Below are positions 9,093-20,640 of a stretch of DNA of 64,000 bases, piece by piece. The stretch is from Jaltomata sinuosa (Eukaryota; Streptophyta; Magnoliopsida; Solanales; Solanaceae): contig QJPP01000313.1 of NCBI GenBank assembly GCA_003996215.1, forward strand, positions 186,001 to 250,000. Direction: 5' to 3'. Each line of letters starts with the position of its first letter. The first letter of the stretch is position 1. Both the position numbers and the translations under genes were made by a program. The notes under the pieces were generated by a model. That model saw only the letters and a list, made by a program, of their open reading frames with translations. It was not told the origin of the DNA and did not search any database.

Positions 9093-11540
9093 AACCCCCA
9101 AACTTGAACTATTGGTTGTCCTCAAGCAACCTAAAAATTCTAACACAAGATGTACAAAACACAATTGCAAATGACAATACCACAAGCCAAGGAAAATCCA
9201 TTTCAAGCACCAAACATGACTTTGGTTGGTACTAACGATTAATCAATCACATGATAACTTACTCTAAGCATTTCCTTCAATTTAAAACACAAACTCATGA
9301 TGAAAAAGCACAATAAGAACAAGCAAGTGACAACAACCAATACTCAAGATGTGACTCAAACCACTAGCTTACAAAAACATGCTTATTCGACTCATTTTCG
9401 GAGTTTATCAATGTCATCAACTATCCTAATTCTCATGCCCTCAGAAGAAAGAAAGTCCCAAAAACACACTATGTACAAAGTCAATCATAAGGGACAAATA
9501 CAAACACTCACATTCACAAGGAATATCAAGTGCACACATGTCAAACCATAGGCTTACCCTTCATGTAGATCGCCACTAATGTAGGGTAGCCAAGCTCGGA
9601 AACACCAAGGACTTGCGGGTACGATGTTGGCTAGGGCTAAGGTGAGGATATCAATTGGTTTAAGTGACTACACCTCCCTAATGCTCTTTGTTTTCATTTC
9701 AAACACCGCTCACATTTTTCAATTTTTAATTTCACCTTATTTCTCCCTCACACAACCTAAGATTTCTCCTTTTTACCTCATGATCATTCACACCTTATAT
9801 CACTTTCACTTGGTAGCACCTATTTTTTCTTTTCAATTTGCTCATTGGATTTTAGAGCAATTTTCAATTCTTGAATCAAGGTGCTACCTTGCACTTGAAG
9901 TGCATTTCTTTTCTTCTCTTCATTTGATCACATGTACCCCGAAACTTAGGCATTTGCCTATGTTATTTTTTGTGTCTCCCCCCAAACTTAGGCTTTTGGC
10001 CTACATTTTATTTTCAAGCATTAGGGAGGATAGGTTCCAAGATGGAGGTTCCAAAAAAAAGTCAAGGTGTTGACAAGGTTCCAAAGAACAGTCACAAGCT
10101 CAAAGGAGTTCACTAGGATTTGATGTCATTGGGAAGTCATTTGGGTGAAGTGCCTATCAAAAAGGGCCTAAGGTCATCTTCCAAGCTCGGTTACACCTAG
10201 AATTTTGCCTTGAATCACATTCGGGGCAAGTTCTAGATGACACATATGCACAAAAGTTATTCAACTAAACCTCACCACACATGGCATGCAAATCATTCAA
10301 GAAGGATCAATTTTTAACTTACTAAGCAAGAACAAAGATGAGCTATTCTACATTATCACCACTAATGAGTCAAGAGTCACAAAAAGATTAAAAGAGTTGT
10401 CAAAAAATCACTCTTCGCCATGCATTTTTCACAATTTTTTTTGGAAGGGTATGCCTATTTCACTTAGCATGCAAGACTACTTCATTGTTACCAAACAAGT
10501 CAATTTGCAACCAAAACTTCAAAAGATGACGATTTGCCCTTAAGAATGTCGTCACTCAGTCTATCATTGGGCCAATTCATCTATCTAAATCGACATGGCT
10601 ACACAAGGTGGATAAAAACAAGTATCACACTTTCCGGGCACATGAGATTCGCACATGACAAAGTGCGTGTCGCACATGTAATGCATAGTCTAAACAGTGG
10701 ACCTGTGTGAAGCTCGTGCGGTTCGCAGCTTGTCATTTGCGGAACAAATAGTCCCCAGCAAGTTCCATCTAGCCTAACGGGTACTCAGACTTCCCCTGGC
10801 CCATAACAACCACATCTCAACTATAAAATAACAAAAGAAGCTACAAAGTAAAGAAAACTAAAAATAATTAAGCCATCAACTTCTTCCACAAAAACACCAA
10901 AGCCCGATAGTGGCATAAAACCAAACAAAACAAGCCTGACAAAGGCACCATAATGAGAAGGGTTGGTGTTTATAACTGTTGAGTTACAATTAGCGATGCA
11001 AGGCAAGAACTTGATGGAATTTATTGTGTTCCAAAAGGAGAGGGAGCACCTTTGTTTTGAGAAAAAAACATTTGGAGCCTTATGATTTTTGAACGTTTTG
11101 AACTTCACCTGAACTGCTTGGAAGCTTCGCATTCACGGTGGCCCAACGCATTCGCAAAGGTTTACAGTTTAACTGGCCTTCGCGTTTGCAGTTGTCCATG
11201 CGTTCACAAATGCATGATGTAACCTGGTCTTCACGTTCACGGCCAGTCTTCCGCGTTGGCGAAAAAAACTGGTTTGACCGGATTTTTCACTTTTCTTCAG
11301 CATTCTACCCGCGATGTGCGACAGGCAGTTTGTGAGGTGCAAAATGCACCATGTTCGCCCGTGCTAGTGTGTTTGTTCAGTTCGCTATTTGCTTGTGCAA
11401 TGGGAACTCTTCCAGGTGAAAAAAGCACATTTTTCAGAGGTATTTTTGGTGCTTCTCAACACTTAGTTCCTTTCCTCATTTCCAGGGGCACCTAGAACAC
11501 ACCAAAAAGAAACAAAAAGTGAAATAAAGCATAAAAATGA

Positions 11541-11584
11541 TGGGTTGCCTCCTATCAAGCGCACAATTTAACATTACAGCGCGA
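11541..11584 (-). promoter_or_regulatory. Conserved motif, unit B copy
   Basis: Decayed copy of the 7222-7264 motif; GCGACGTTAAAT has become GTAATGTTAAAT through transitions, while GGAGGCAACCCA is kept. Confidence 0.65.
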
Positions 11585-11701
11585 CAAAAGCAACCTTACC
11601 CCTTGGATATCCATTCATAGGATTTTAAACCGCCGACCCAAACATTAATCGAATTTCCGATGGCACTCCCGGGGTGAAGGTTTTAGCATGAGAAGGACAT
11701 T

Positions 11702-11947
11702 CTATTGATTCCGCATTCCATACTTTGTGGCCTTCAAGTGAGGAAGGACGCTTTGATTTTGTTCCACGACAAACTCAAAATTGGATAGACCTTCATCCAC
11801 CCTCCTTCCAAGGTCTTCCAAAAGCTTGATTACTTTGACTTTCGTCCATTGAATCAAACTTAAGGTTGAACAAAGGTTAAAGTGGGATTTGGGCGTCTTC
11901 ACCTTCAAGTTTGCCTTGTTCCTAACCTCCTCACTATGAGATGCCAT
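11702..11947 (-). CDS. Small conserved open frame of unknown function, unit B
   Basis: 81 codons from ATG 11947 (MASHSEEV); an in-frame ATG at 11995 gives a longer form. The protein is basic in its N-terminal half and contains IKLLEDLGRRVDEG, followed by an E/Q-containing tail. It corresponds to the unit A frame at 7438-7626, which is cut short by a stop. No domain is recognised. The position between primer site and conserved motif suggests a gag-like place in the genome plan, but there is no sequence support for gag. Confidence 0.35.
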   Translation of the reverse strand: MASHSEEVRNKANLKVKTPKSHFNLCSTLSLIQWTKVKVIKLLEDLGRRVDEGLSNFEFVVEQNQSVLPHLKATKYGMRNQ

Positions 11948-12054
11948 GGCATCATTCAACGCAATGAAAATAAACAAAACAAAACAACTATTCATAAAAT
12001 TGAACTAGAGTAAGTAAAGTCAAATTCTAAACTAACTCAATACGCCAAATTGTT

Positions 12055-12071
12055 CCCTGGCAATGGCACCA
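12055..12071 (-). promoter_or_regulatory. Decayed tRNA-Asp primer site, unit B
   Basis: The minus strand reads TGGTGCCATTGCCAGGG, next to the LTR end at 12076. It is closer to the intact site than the unit A copy. Confidence 0.8.
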
Positions 12072-12075
12072 TTTT

Positions 12076-13413
12076 TGATAACGCTCAAATCTTGCTCTCC
12101 AAGTAGGAGGTCACGACGATCGCGTAGTCAAAACAAAATTTATAATTCCCAACGAGTGTCGGGGTCGTACCCAAGGGAACAATGTAATCGCGATCGAGCT
12201 AATAAAGAATCTAAGCAACTTATTGAAGTTCAATTTGGAAAGGGGGAAAGATAAAATAAAAAGGGGGATTTAACTACAACTAAAAGATAAAGAAAATCAA
12301 ATAAAAGATAAATTAATCAATGGCTTTCCTTGCTTTCGTCAAGCAAGGAAAACAAGGGGGATATGGGCTCGAGAATTCAAATTCACAAGACTTGTACCCG
12401 ATTGACACCTAGGTAGTCTTGGCTATAGGTATGCCTAACTGTGTATCGATCAATCAGGCATACATCTCGTGTGTTTTCTATCGAACTAACACGAGTAAGC
12501 AATAAACTAGCCAAATAACTTGGGGAGGTAGTTCTATCTCTAGCTCGAACCCTTAAATGGGAGACTCCGTGATTGGAGCTATGTCTAGACTCCAATCTAG
12601 ATGGATTCCCAAGTTCCCACTGTTGAAACTTCTCGAACTTAGGGAAATTCTCTCTTGAGCAATAACCCAAATCAGTAAGCTAATTCAATGTTTGCAACCA
12701 TTGACTATAAATTCAAGCAATGGAGGATTCAATAGACCCAAATAATCAAACAAGAAAAAAATCTATATATGAATTCAATAACCTACAAAGTATTATCTCT
12801 AATACAAACCCAAAATCTCAAGTCAACAAACACACCAAATAAATAGCAATTAAGAACAAGAGTTGAAGAATGGGATCTAAAGATTTTACAATTCAAAGCA
12901 TCCAAATCTTCCCTCCTATGGTGTTGGTTGATGAAACTTGCTCCCAAGCTTGCTCAAAAGTTGTGAAAATAGCCAAAGATATATTTCAAGACGGCTTGGA
13001 AGTGTTTTATGTGAATTGGGGTTTCCAAAAGGTGAAATTTCCATTTCTGCCCCCGCTGCTCCGCTTTCCTTCTTCGCCTTCATGGAAGGTCGGTTGTGTA
13101 CACGAAGTGTCTTTGTCTGGTTGACCTTCGCGTATGCGGTTAAGGGGTCGCATTCACAGAGCATTGCCTCAGTAGGCCTTCGCATTCGCGGCTGGGACCC
13201 CTCATTCGTGAAGGCAAGTACTGCTGACAGCTACTTGCTTCTCCGAAAAGCTTCCTTTTGACTTGTTTTCATCCAAATTCTTCCCAAATACTTCTAAAAC
13301 ACAAAAACCTACAAAATAGAAGTAATCCGTGTCAATTGCAATATTTTTTCATTTATTCTTAGCAAAAACATAAGCTTAAAGGCTAAATAAGTAGGTAGAA
13401 TACCGACTTATCA
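12076..13413 (-). repeat. LTR 1 (5' LTR) of the tandem array
   Basis: 1338 bp with TGATAAG at 13413 and TTATCA at 12076 on the minus strand. The sequence right of 13413 is Tekay pol that matches 19828 onward, so 13413/13414 is the outer insertion boundary. Confidence 0.9.
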
Positions 13414-14721
13414 CCATTCTATTGGGAGGAATAGAGATAGGATGCATATCTGGAAGAAGATCTATTCTAAAGTCAATCTCCCACTTGGGAGGGACTCCAG
13501 GCAAATCTTCGAGAAATACTTCTGGAAACTCATTCACAACAGGAACTGACTGAATAGATGGGGTTTCAGACTCCGTGTCCACCATCCGAACTATGTGATA
13601 AACATAACCCTTAGAAATCATCTTCTTAGCTTTAAGATAAAATATGAAACAACCCTTCAAGGATGTAGGACTACCTTACCATTCTAAGACAGATTCATTT
13701 GGAAACTTGAAACTAATAACTCGAGTACGACAATCGACCGAGGCATAACATGCATATAACCAATCCATACCAAAAATAACATCAAAATTAGTCATCTGCA
13801 ACTCAACTAGATCCGCTAAAGTGACTTTATGAGGGACTAAGATAGGTCAATTTTAGTAGATTCTTTTAGCTAGGACTGACTTACCAACAGGAGTAGAAAC
13901 ATAAAAGTGTTCTAAGAGATGATCATAACTAATCTCAAACTTGCGAGCAACATAAAGGTTCACAAAAGATAAGGAGGCATCAGGATCCAATAAAGCATAC
14001 ACATCGAGTGAGAAGACTTTCAACATACCAGTAACAATGTCCAGTGAACTCTCCTGGTCCTGGCGAGAGAACATGGCATAAAGGCAGTTCTGGCGCTGAC
14101 CACCAAAATAAGAAGCAATGCCCTTCTGGGCCGGTCTACTTCCTGGGTTGCGGGGAAGACTGAGTCCTGCTACCTCGTTGTACTTTCTTAGCTAAGGGGC
14201 AATCCTTAATCTTATGTCCAACCTGACCATACCCAAAGAATCCACCTGAATCAGCCAAACACTCACCAACATAACTCTTACCAAACTTGTTGCAATGAGG
14301 GTATGGGGTCTCCTTTGCAACACTCCCCTGTGAATATGAACCAGATCCCCTACTAGTATGATCGTGACGAGGCCTGGGGGCCTGGGTAGGAACACTAGCT
14401 GAAGAATGAATGGGCCCTGATGACTTCTTTTGAAATGAAGAACGATGTCTACCTCTAGACTTCTGATGGCCAAAACCTGAACTCTCTGATCTAACCCTCT
14501 TATTCTCCCTTGCCATCTCCCTCAACTTGTCTCTCTTGATCTGTTGGGCATGAGTTATAAATTGAGAAATATCTATGTCACCCAAAAGCATCTAGAACCT
14601 ACATTCCTTCTTTTTCATAAGACACTTTATAGCTTCTCTTTCATAAGTGTGGCACGCTCACACATAAATAAGAGACTCTACTCGATGCGACTTTCTGACA
14701 CCATAGGACTCTGGAACCCGA
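13414..14721 (-). pseudogene. Second Tekay copy: gag C-terminus, protease and start of RT
   Basis: Read from high to low: a gag C-terminal part with a zinc-knuckle region (14136-14591, ending in GHKIKDCP), a protease region (13853-14074, LLDPDASLSFVN) and the protease-to-RT linker (13414-13660), cut by the array insertion at 13413. Compared with copy 1 (16830-22045), about 700 bp of gag N-terminus are missing: sequence matching 21187-21225 joins directly to leader sequence matching about 21925. It lies downstream of the LTR at 14737-16829 on the minus strand and so shares that LTR with copy 1. Several stops and frameshifts make it non-functional. Confidence 0.85.
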
Positions 14722-14733
14722 CTCCGATACCAA
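14722..14733 (-). promoter_or_regulatory. tRNA-iMet primer site of the second Tekay copy
   Basis: The minus strand reads TTGGTATCGGAG, close to the TGGTATCAGAGC complement of initiator tRNA-Met, three bases after the LTR end. Confidence 0.8.
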
Positions 14734-14736
14734 GTT

Positions 14737-16829
14737 TATCACGTCTCATAGCTACCTCCAAGGCATAACACGGGACCCAGGACCACAAGTGTCTTAAGTT
14801 AACCCTTGGTCATAGCGTACTCAGATAATCATAAGGGAACATAGCAGAAGCATCCAACTGAAGAGATAAATAGACTGAGTCATCAACAGCTCAAATATAA
14901 CATAACAAAATCTGAAACCCAAATACAAAATCTCTACCATGTTTGAAAGCCTCTAAATTGAATAATGAGTTGCTGAGACAAGACCCCAGCTAACTCTAAA
15001 TACTAAACAAAAACCGTAAAGATAGACAACTGATGCTAGTCCTCAAAGTATGAGGACTCACCACTCGGAGCTGGGATACCCGCTAATCTCTAGCCATAAA
15101 TCTGAGGACCCAAACCAGAATCTGCATCATTAAGAGGATACAAAGCAAGATATGCGTCAGTCCTATAGGATGTACCGAGTATGTGAGACATGCATAAACA
15201 TGGTAAAAACATACTTAAAATGTAATTAAAACTGAGTTCATGCATAAGGAAGTGTCATAAGTAAATCTCATAGTTTATATCATAAAGCATGAAATAGAAA
15301 AGCATAAGTCTTAAATCTTCATATGGGAGTTTCTGTTAATCGACATAAACCATGATGAGCTACATGGTATCCAGTGTCATACACCCACACCAAAAAAGGT
15401 TGTCCTAACCAGCCAAAGTTAGAACCTTATCATATCAAGATCCTGTCATAAGCCACAGAGGCACCTACAATGGCACGTAGTTCTGGGACTAAGGGTAATC
15501 TCACCCTGTCCAACTCGGTGCTAAACACTACTCCCAAAACATATACATATAACTCACATATGCTTATGACATATCTAATGCCAATTCTTTTTTAAAAGCA
15601 TAAAGGTATATCTAATACCATGCAATTTACATAGCTTAGGTAGACATATCTAGATGCCAAACCTTTCATAAATCATAAGGACATATCTAATGTCATGCAA
15701 TTCATGCTTCAAAATCGTTAAACTTAGCATAGCCATGATTTCAAACATACTTTTCTTTCTAAATTCATAACTTGGAGAATTAGGCGTGCAATTTCATAAT
15801 ACATAAGGTCATGTTATCTAAATGTGCCAATTTTCACTTGAAAATATGCAATTCAATAAAATCCTGCTAGGAATCATCTTTAATGCATGGGAATTTGAAA
15901 TCAATTAAGAAACCTCAAATAAATCATAGATAAGTAATGATAAGCCATAAATTAAAGCTTTAAAACTGAACCTATAAGTTTTCCCCAAATTGGGCAAGAA
16001 CTCTAATTTCATAAATTCATAAATCAAAGTAAAAATTATGAAGTTTGGGCATAAGGGTGAAAGGAATCTCTTATTGAATACCCACATACCTTATTGAAGA
16101 TTGCTTGATCAAAGATGAAAATAAACGGAGGCTTGAACTTGGAGGTTGATACTTGGAGCTTGAAGGAGTTCTTTTCCCCTTTTGGTAGATGAATAAGGAA
16201 TAATGAAAGTGTTTGGTTAATAAGGGTAGAAACCCTACTAAAAGTGGCCAAAACGACCTCACCTAAGAGTTAAAAGGGTGGATAATTATAGAAATACCCC
16301 TAGGATTTAATTAAGGAAAACTGATAAAAAGACTCGGCTTCAAAGACTACGAGTCAGTCTACGGATCGTCAATTGATCCGTGGTTTCAGGTGCCACTTCT
16401 GGGATTCTGCTGGAACTCAACTCCACGAGTCACTCTACAGTCCATGATTCAGAATGATGGACCATTTTGTTGACTCGTGGTCCTGACCTAAGGGCATGAG
16501 GATCCTCTGATCCTCAGGGATTGCGGATGAAAGGACGACCCATGGTTCAAAAGGAGGGGTCGTCAACCAACTCGTCATTTCCAAGACCCTTCATAAGGGG
16601 GTCCTTTGGAACTCGAACCACGAGTCCACAGAATGGGCCATGGTTCTAAACCACGAGCCGACGAGTGAATCATAGGCTAAGAAAAGAACACAACCAAGGA
16701 GCAGACCACAAATCAGACTACGGGTCGTGGTCCATGACTACGGTTCGTGATCTAGTATGTGATCTTTGGGAACTTTATAATTTCACAGAAATCAGGTTTA
16801 ATAGCTGAATCGAATTCTAGGGTGTTACA
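14737..16829 (-). repeat. Full-length Tekay LTR, shared by the two copies
   Basis: 2093 bp, starting TGTAACACC at 16829 and ending in TGATA (from TGACA) at 14737 on the minus strand. A purine tract precedes it and a primer site follows it, so it serves as the 3' LTR of copy 1 and the 5' LTR of copy 2. It is homologous to 22046-23463 and 52258-54366. Confidence 0.9.
16335..16760. repeat. Word block in the Tekay LTR (CTACGAGTC / GACTCGTGG type)
   Basis: Many variants of ACTACGAGTC, CCACGAGTC, GACTCGTGG and ACGGGTCGTGG in both orientations. The corresponding block in the third Tekay LTR is 52315-52690. In the truncated LTR at 22046-23463 this part is lost. Confidence 0.75.
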
Positions 16830-16842
16830 ATATCTCCCCCTT
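16830..16842 (-). promoter_or_regulatory. Polypurine tract of Tekay copy 1
   Basis: The minus strand reads AAGGGGGAGATAT immediately before TGTAACACC. Confidence 0.9.
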
Positions 16843-17035
16843 GGTATCATTCATCCTCGAATGAAGGCTAAGCAAGGAAAACTGGAGAGAAAACAACCCA
16901 ACCAAATGACAAAACATTGAAACTCAAGGATAACAATGATAGAACTAACTTCGGAAAAAATGAATGCATGCTTGGATCATGAGAGAAATTGATGAAATAG
17001 AATCAGAGGGATATACTAAGGAGGAAACTAATACC

Positions 17036-18318
17036 TCAAGCTGAAATTGAGTTGGAAGGAAAGAGATGAGGGTACTTGTCTTTGATGGCTACTTCTGCTT
17101 CCCAAGTAGCTCCCTCAACTAGCTGATTTCTCCAAAGGACGTTTACCAAAGTAATTTTTTTGTTTCTCAACCTCTGAATCTGATGATCAAGAATCTCCGT
17201 GGGAACTTCCTCATAAGTAAGGCTATCCTTCACACCACATCCTCTAAAGGAACAATCAAGGTCGGATCACCAACACACTTCTTCAACAAATAAACATGAA
17301 AAACTGGTTGAACCATTTCTAAATCTGATGGCAAATCCAACTCATAAGCAACACTACTAACTCTCCTCAAAATCAGATAAGGACCTATATAGCAGGGACT
17401 AAGCTTCCCTTTCTTGCCAAATCTCATCACACCCTTCATGAGTGACACCTTCAGAAATACCCAATCATCAACATCAAACTCCAACTCTTTTCTCCTCACA
17501 ATAGCATATGATATCTGTCAACTCTGAGCGGTCTTCATCCTCTCCCTAATGATCTGAACCTTCTCCATAGTCTCATTAACCAAATCTGGACCAATCAAAG
17601 CTACCTCACCTACCTCAAACTAACCAATAGGAGATCTACACCTCCGCCCATAAAGTGCCTCATAAGGAGCCATCTGGATGCTAGAATGAAAGTTGTTCTA
17701 GTAGGTAAACTCGATAAGAGGTAAGTGATCATCCCAATTATCTTTGAAATCAATCACACAAGCTCTCAACATATCCTCCAAAGTCTGAATAGTATGCTCT
17801 ACCTGGCCATCTGTCTGTGGGTGGAAAGCTATGCTAAGCTTAACCTGAGTACCAAGACCTTTCTTAAATGACTTCCAAAACTGAGATGTAAACTGAGTAC
17901 CCCTATCTGAAATGATATACAATGGAATACCATGCAATTTGACTATCTCCCGAATGTAGAGTCATGCATAATCATCCCCTGAATCCATAGTCTTAACAAC
18001 CAAGAAGTGGGATGACTTAATTATCCTATCGTCAATCACCCAAATAGAATCATGTTGTCTACGAGTATGAGGCAAACCAGTAATGAAGTCCATATTGATC
18101 GCTTCCCACTTCCAAGTTGGAATATCAATATCCTGAGTCATGCCTCCTGGTCGTTGATGCTCTACCTTTACTTGTTGACAGTTGGGACACTTAGCCATAA
18201 AACCTTCTATGTCCCTCTTCATGCCATTCCACCAATAGACTTCCCGTAGGTCATGGTACATCTTTGTGGCACTGGCGTGAATAGAATTCTTGAAGATATG
18301 AGTCTCTGTCAAAATCCA
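17036..18318 (-). pseudogene. Tekay copy 1 integrase and chromodomain (decayed)
   Basis: Integrase would splice the cDNA into the chromosome. From high to low: zinc-binding region with CPNCQQVKVEHQRPGG (about 18100-18312), catalytic core with MDFITGLP and SDRGTQFTSQFWKSF (17700-18060) and its FHPQTDGQ motif, GPY/F module with KGKLSP...GPYLILRRV (17230-17499), and a C-terminal chromodomain-like tail with LTYEEVPTEILD and ATWEAE...YPHLF (17036-17233). The chromodomain places the element in the chromoviruses, most like Tekay/Del. Stops and frame changes separate the parts, and the expected glutamate region reads VEHTIQ. It ends 200 bp before the purine tract. Confidence 0.9.
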
Positions 18319-19905
18319 CTATCTCAACCCATCTATGTTAGGAACACACATACTACCCTGATATTGAAGCACACCATCTACCCCTTGGGAGAAAACCTCT
18401 ACCCTTTGCTGATGGACTGCACCCTTCAGGTGGTGCAAAATAGGATCACTGTCTTGCTTTTCTTTCACCTCAGCTACCAAAGATAATTCAGAACCATTTT
18501 GAATAATAACACCACCTTCTGTCAAATCCATAAGTGAAACTCCTAGTCGAGCAAGTTGATGAACATCCTTGGCCAATTTCTTCTTTCTGTCCTCAACCAA
18601 AGACATACTACCAATGGACAATCTACTAAGTGCATCCGCCATGACATTGGCCTTACCCGGATGGTAAAGCACACTTATATCATAATCCTTAAGAAGCTCA
18701 AGCCATCTCATTTGACAAAGGTTCAATTCCTTTTGAAAGAACACATACTGAAGACTCTAATAATCGGTGAACACATCCACGTGAACACCATACAAGTAGT
18801 GTCTCCAAATTTTTAAAGCAAAGACCACAGCTGCTAACTCAAGATCATGATTAGGGTAGTTCTTCTCATGAATCTTAAGTTGTCTTGAAGCATAAGCAAT
18901 CACTTTACCATGCTGCATCAACACACAACCCAAACCAATCATAGAAACATCACAATATACAACAAAGTCATCTAGGACCTCAGGTAGAGCCAACACTGGA
19001 GCTGTGGTCAATCTAGTCTTCAATTCCTGATAGTTCTTCTCACATAGATAAGACCACTGAAATTTAACCTTTTTTTGAGTCAACCAAGTCAATGGGGCAG
19101 CAATGGAAGAAAACCCTTCCACAAATCTCCTGTAGTAACCATCCAAACCCAAAAAGCTCCTAATATTAGATGGGGAAGTGGGTCTAGGCTAGTTCTTTAC
19201 TGCCTCAATCTTTTGAGAATCAACTCGAATACCATATCTAGTCACAACATGACCCAGAAAAGCAACAGACTATATCCAAAACTCACACTTGCTAAACTTA
19301 GCAAATAACTATCGATCCTTGAGAGTTTGCAACAAGACTCTCAAATAGTCCGCAAGCTCCTTCTCACTCCGAGAATAGATAAAAATATCATCAATGAAAA
19401 CAATCACAAACATATCCAAATACAGCTTGAACACTCGATTCATCTAATCCATAAAGGTTGCATGAGCATTCATAAGTCCAAAAGACATAGCCACAAATTC
19501 ATAATGACTATACTGAGTTCCAAAGGCTGTCTTTGGAATGTCACACTCTTGAACACGAAGATGATGATAACCGGATCTAAGGGTGATCTTTGAGAAGTAA
19601 CTGGCACCCTAAAGCTGATCGAACAAGTCATTAATACTAGGAATATGATACTTATTCTTGATTGTGACCTTGTTCAACTGACGGTAGTCGATACATATTC
19701 TGAGGGAACCATCTTTCTTTCGCACGAATAAGACTGGAGCACCCCATGGAGAGATGCTGGGTCAAATAAAACCCTTATTAAGAAGGTCTTTCAACTGATC
19801 CTTCAATTCCTTAAGCTCTGCAGGAGTCATTCTATAGGGAGGAATAGAGATAGGATGCATATCTGGAAGAAGATCTATTCCAAAGTTGATCTCCTACTCG
19901 GGAGG
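18319..19905 (-). pseudogene. Tekay copy 1 reverse transcriptase and RNase H (decayed)
   Basis: One reading frame can be followed from PYRMTPAELKELKDQ (about 19850) through SPWGAPVLFVRKKDG, the catalytic FIDD (about 19390), and the RT connection GLDGYYRRFVEGFSS into RNase H with LPEVLDDFVVYCD and AYASRQLKIHEKNYPNHD (18757-19152), then LLKDYDISVLYHPG...ADALSR (about 18650). The frame is broken by several stops, nearly all readable as CAG to TAG, CGA to TGA or TGG to TAG. No frameshift is obvious in the RT part. The enzyme would copy element RNA into DNA in virus-like particles; this copy cannot. Confidence 0.9.
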
Positions 19906-20245
19906 GACTCCAGGCAAATCTTCGGGAAACACTTCTCGAAACTAATTTACAATAGGAACTGACTGAAGAGATGGGGTTTCAAACTCCGTATCCACCACCC
20001 AAACTATGTGATAAACATAACCCTTAGAAATCATCTTCTTAGCCTTAAGATAAGATATGAAATGACCCTTCGAGGATGGACGACAACCTTTCCACTCTAA
20101 GGCAGGTTCATTCAGAAACTTGAAACTAATAACTCGAGTATGACAATTGACTGAGGCATAACATGCATACAACCAATCCATACCAAGAATAACATCAAAA
20201 TTAGTCATCTCTAACTCATCTAGAATACCGCAATTTCAGTAGATT

Positions 20246-20271
20246 TGCTGTCGTCAGCTCGTGCCGTAAGG

Positions 20272-20305
<34 letters not shown>

Positions 20306-20343
20306 GTGTTTAGTTGCCATCGTTGAGTTTGGAACCCTGAACA
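20246..20343 (+). rRNA. Plastid 16S rRNA fragment (NUPT) inside the protease region
   Basis: 98 bp match the region around E. coli 16S position 1050-1150, with GCTGTCGTCAGCTCGTGCCG, TCCCGCAACGAGCGCAA and GTTTAGTTGCCATCGTTGAG. GTGCCGTAAGGTG and CATCGTTGAGTTTGG agree with the chloroplast rather than the plant mitochondrial version as I recall them. Copy 2 of the element lacks it, so it was inserted here. It is a fragment and cannot be a functional rRNA. Confidence 0.9.
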
Positions 20344-20470
20344 CCTTACACGGGGAAGTCCAAGCTGGGATTGGGGAATCAGAAAGAAGTCACAGTCCGG
20401 GTGGGAAACTCTTCGAGCGGATCAAGCTCTTCTTTTCTTCCTTTATTACGAGATCCGGAAGTAGAAAGAA
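20344..20470 (+). other. Filler DNA of unassigned, possibly organellar origin
   Basis: The 16S match stops at 20343, and this stretch does not continue the 16S gene. It is not part of the element either, since copy 2 lacks it. It may be a second organelle-derived piece joined during break repair. Confidence 0.5.
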
Positions 20471-20640
20471 GTTTTGGCTAAGACTGACTCACCAACAGGA
20501 GTAGAAACACAAAAGGGTGCTAAGAGCTGATCAGTACTAATCTCAAACTTGCAAGCAACATAAGGGGTCACAAAAGATAAGGAGGCACCGGGATCTAATA
20601 AAGCATACACAACAAGAGAGAAGATTAACATACCAGTAAT

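Larger units (their letters stand above)
9093..12075 (-). mobile_element. Internal region of array unit B
   Basis: Aligns with unit A without the 597-5212 insertion, so it shows the pre-insertion structure: purine tract 9093-9105, 3' conserved segment 9565-10020 with the paired hairpin motifs (9938-10005), word stretches 10640-10745 and 11115-11405, conserved motif 11541-11584, small open frame 11702-11947 and primer site 12055-12071. It has no pol. Confidence 0.85.
1..13413 (-). mobile_element. Tandem array of a non-autonomous Athila/Tat-type LTR element
   Basis: Read on the minus strand, the order is LTR (12076-13413), internal (9093-12075), LTR (7756-9092), internal (116-7755, interrupted by a separate element at 597-5212), LTR (1-115, running off the window). 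The two internal regions align almost end to end and neighbouring units share one LTR, so this is a tandem array rather than two separate insertions. Each internal region starts with a decayed primer site resembling the tRNA-Asp complement and ends with a purine tract. No protease, reverse transcriptase, integrase or recognisable gag is present, so movement would have needed proteins from elsewhere. The right end (13413) lies within the reverse-transcriptase start of a Tekay copy; the left end is outside the window. Confidence 0.85.
19942..20640 (-). pseudogene. Tekay copy 1 protease region, interrupted by organelle DNA
   Basis: The N-terminal part (20446-20631) has YALLDPGASLSFVTPY, the aspartic protease active-site region of this lineage. 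The C-terminal part (19942-20208) has DVILGMDWLYACYASV, the conserved second motif. In copy 2 these lie about 150 bp apart without interruption; here about 225 bp of foreign DNA (20246-20470) and a small deletion separate them. Confidence 0.85.

Noticed and set aside
9624..10073. 149-codon frame on the plus strand
   Set aside because: It is antisense to the conserved 3' non-coding segment; the equivalent in unit A is split and in 45190-45610 is not kept.
20246..20343. Genuine rRNA gene or bacterial contamination
   Set aside because: Only 98 bp of 16S are present, flanked on both sides by the same retrotransposon gene, and the variable positions look plastid-like.
20246..20343. Mitochondrial 18S origin
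   Set aside because: The plant mitochondrial version I recall differs in this region; the GTGCCGTAAGGTG form fits plastid 16S better. Not verified by search.
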